Below, piece after piece: positions 62,062 to 64,000 of a DNA stretch of 64,000 nt; the first letter of the stretch is position 1, and each line of letters starts with the position of its first letter. The position numbers and the translations under genes are program-made. A model generated the notes under the pieces. That model was given only the letters and a program-made list of their open reading frames with translations. It had not been told where the DNA came from and did no database searches. This DNA comes from Adiantum capillus-veneris (lineage: Eukaryota > Streptophyta > Polypodiopsida > Polypodiales > Pteridaceae). Location: positions 40,723,037-40,787,036 of the forward strand of contig CM043966.1 in assembly GCA_014529385.2 (NCBI GenBank), written 5' to 3'.

Positions 62062-64000
62062 TGATAGCCGTTTTTCGGCTCTTTGTAATTGCCACAATGA
62101 GTTACCTCACCCTACCAAAATCACCCAAACACTGTGGCTATCCCTACCATTTCACTGTACATAGGCGTGCGTGAGTCACGGGACTTTTCCCATATCTTCT
62201 TCAAAAACCCTCAATTAGCTAGTCATTGGGCTAGTTGAGCCAAAAAAATAAAAAATAAAAAATAAAAATAAATAAAAAATATAAGTATATTATGGCCCAT
62301 GCATATGTAAATATTTCTTTGTATATAGGGCCTAAATAAAAGATTTTTTCATAATTATTTTGGTATTTATTTAAATATTTCTACCTAGGTGTGTGTTATT
62401 TATGCTCTGTACATTGCCTCACCATTACCACAATTTTTTCTTACCATTTTTCATACTCTTTATTCCATATAGAAATATTTTCATGTAAGCTTCTCTTATA
62501 TTTTGTGTAACTCCATCCCAACAAAAATAAAAAAAAACTAGTTCTATTTATGTGTATATTTTTTTCACTATTGTGATTTTTTCCTTCCTACATATATTCT
62601 CTATTACTCTCATAAATTAGACCACCAAAAATATTCATCTTTTTATGGTAGACTTATAATGAGAGAGATTTATTTTGACCCCTTTATATTTTTCCACCTA
62701 TATTATTTATATTTGACATGTACATATTTTTTAGACCCTTCAATATTTGATTTTCTTAGTTGTACTATTCACTTATATCCTAATCTCAACAATATCTTCA
62801 ATTATAGACCTACCAAATAAGGTCAAGGGTAGGTGGCATGCATACATGCACTATGGAGGGCTCACTCTTGGAGGTATTCAAAAGAATCATCCAAAGAAGG
62901 ACCCCACAAGGACCTTGCAGTGGAAAAAAACGGTCGGTTTTGCTGAATTTTTAAAGTTCACTTGCTCTCCGAATTTGAAAAGGTGATACAAACAAAAGTT
63001 GTAGCTCGTGGGCTGAACTTTTGCTTCAAATTTTTTCATATTTTTTTGAGCTACGAGCTGTGAGCTATGATTTTTTTAGTGGACCCCAGTTTTCCCATGC
63101 TATGCAGCCACACTCTCTCTTCCACTTTATCATTTTCCTCTTTCACACACACTTCTCCACTCATCATCCCCATCTTTCTCACCACTCCTCTCTGCACACT
63201 ACTCACCTTCTCCTCAACCTTGAAGAATAAGAGAAACCATGGTGAACTCATACCTCCCACACACAATTCCATTCAAAAATTGACCACCTAGTCTCATTTT
63301 TCCTCCTCCAATTTACCCATATCTATAAAAAAACCACAAAATTCATCCTCTTCTCTTAAAAGACAGCATCATGGTGGTTGATTACTCAGCTTCAATTACC
63401 TTGTCTCTCAAGGAAGGTCAAGAGTGGAGAAGAAATGTACCGTCAAAGCTAGTGGACCGTCAACAAGCGTCAAAATCGGCCCTACTCAAGACAATTGGAG
63501 CATCAACCTTGTAAGAAAGCCACCTTTTCTTACCTCTTAAGAGTTTTTTTCTTCCTTATTTGTATCCTACATGGATACTCCCATTGTAAATATCCAATTC
63601 CCTTTGTAAATTAATACTAACTCTACTAACACTAACCCACTATGAAAAGTCCTATCACCTCCATTTCTCTCCTCTCTCTTTCCTCACCAACTTCTTGATA
63701 ATTCCAAGCAAAAGAAATTAGATAAATTGCTGAAAATCTAACCCAACCATGGTTAGAAGAGTAACCCTAGCCTTCAAAATTGCTATAAAAGGAGGGTGTA
63801 GCTAGCACAAAGGGGGGGCCATAAGCAAGAGCACTATGCTATAGCTTGAGAAGCCAAGCTCAACCTCTCTAGAAGGAGCTCTTGAGTGGAAGCTCATTGT
63901 CTTATGCATGTGCATGTGTTGTAATAGGGGATTAGCAAGGGAACTCTATGCCATTGTAAGAGAGAGAGTGATCATTCAATTGAGAGTAGGAAATCTATCA
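62062..64000 (+). repeat. 3' LTR of Tat element (truncated by window end)
   Basis: Matches 52364-54302 with about seven substitutions (for example at 62069, 62528-62529, 62680, 62923 and near 63490). TATA box at 63784-63792. Confidence 0.95.

Larger units (their letters stand above)
52364..64000 (+). mobile_element. Young Tat-type Ty3/gypsy element with 5' accessory ORFs (right end cut by window)
   Basis: 5' LTR from 52364 (TGATAGCC), four accessory ORFs (55166-56704), gag-pol (56754-62033 with one in-frame TGA), polypurine tract (62049-62057) and 3' LTR from 62062 running off the window. The presence of a second RNase H domain between the first RNase H and integrase is the hallmark of the Tat group (Ogre/Retand and relatives). 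LTR-LTR differences number about seven over the 1939 bp that can be compared. It is inserted into a gag gene in the same orientation. Confidence 0.92.

Overview
The window is repeat-rich nuclear DNA from a land plant. It contains L1-type LINEs, a chromodomain-carrying Ty3/gypsy element primed by initiator-Met tRNA, and Ty3/gypsy elements of the Tat type with a second RNase H domain. I see no convincing host gene, rRNA, tRNA gene or CRISPR. A non-flowering vascular plant such as a fern would fit, but that is a guess from general family knowledge. The DNA is a nest of mobile elements and rearranged pieces of them.

Layout. (1) 1-3377, minus strand: the 5' half of a decayed Tat-like element (72-aa leader ORF, gag, protease, RT running off the left edge). 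(2) 3793-12684, plus strand: a complete chromovirus with 1591-bp LTRs, GAAAC target-site duplications and an open 1649-codon gag-pol. (3) 3529-24141: a huge inverted repeat with arms of about 5.2 kb and a 1.3-kb spacer. The chromovirus sits inside its left arm, and the right arm keeps the empty site. The arms hold an LTR-like repeat (here called R), a retroelement gag start, unidentified ORFs and LINE reverse-transcriptase pieces. (4) 24140-29012: a mosaic of R copies, a LINE split into oppositely oriented halves, and a 136-bp captured gag piece. (5) 29013-36177: (GA)n repeats, small duplications, an isolated primer-binding-site-like sequence and a TATA box, mostly unassigned. (6) 36178-51640: a tandem array of about 3487-bp units. 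Each fuses the leader ORFs of a Tat-like element to the 3' half (integrase plus chromodomain) of a chromovirus. (7) 51694-52363: a gag ORF cut by the next insertion. (8) 52364 to the right edge: a young Tat-type element with dual RNase H and long LTRs (the right LTR is cut by the window end).

The most interesting feature is the region before gag in the element at 52.4-64 kb. It holds four short, closely spaced ORFs (70, 72, 184 and about 152 codons) forming two pairs of paralogues. The 70-72-codon family recurs in front of gag in the minus-strand element and in every unit of the tandem array, where two members overlap as ATGA. Extra ORFs before gag are known for Ogre elements of the Tat group, but I do not recognise this duplicated polycistron-like cassette.

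Relative timing, by eye: the inverted repeat formed before the chromovirus inserted. The chromovirus LTRs differ at about 12 of 1591 positions and the Tat LTRs at about 7 of 1939 compared positions, so both insertions are recent. Tandem-array units share the same inactivating lesions, so they were amplified after they died.
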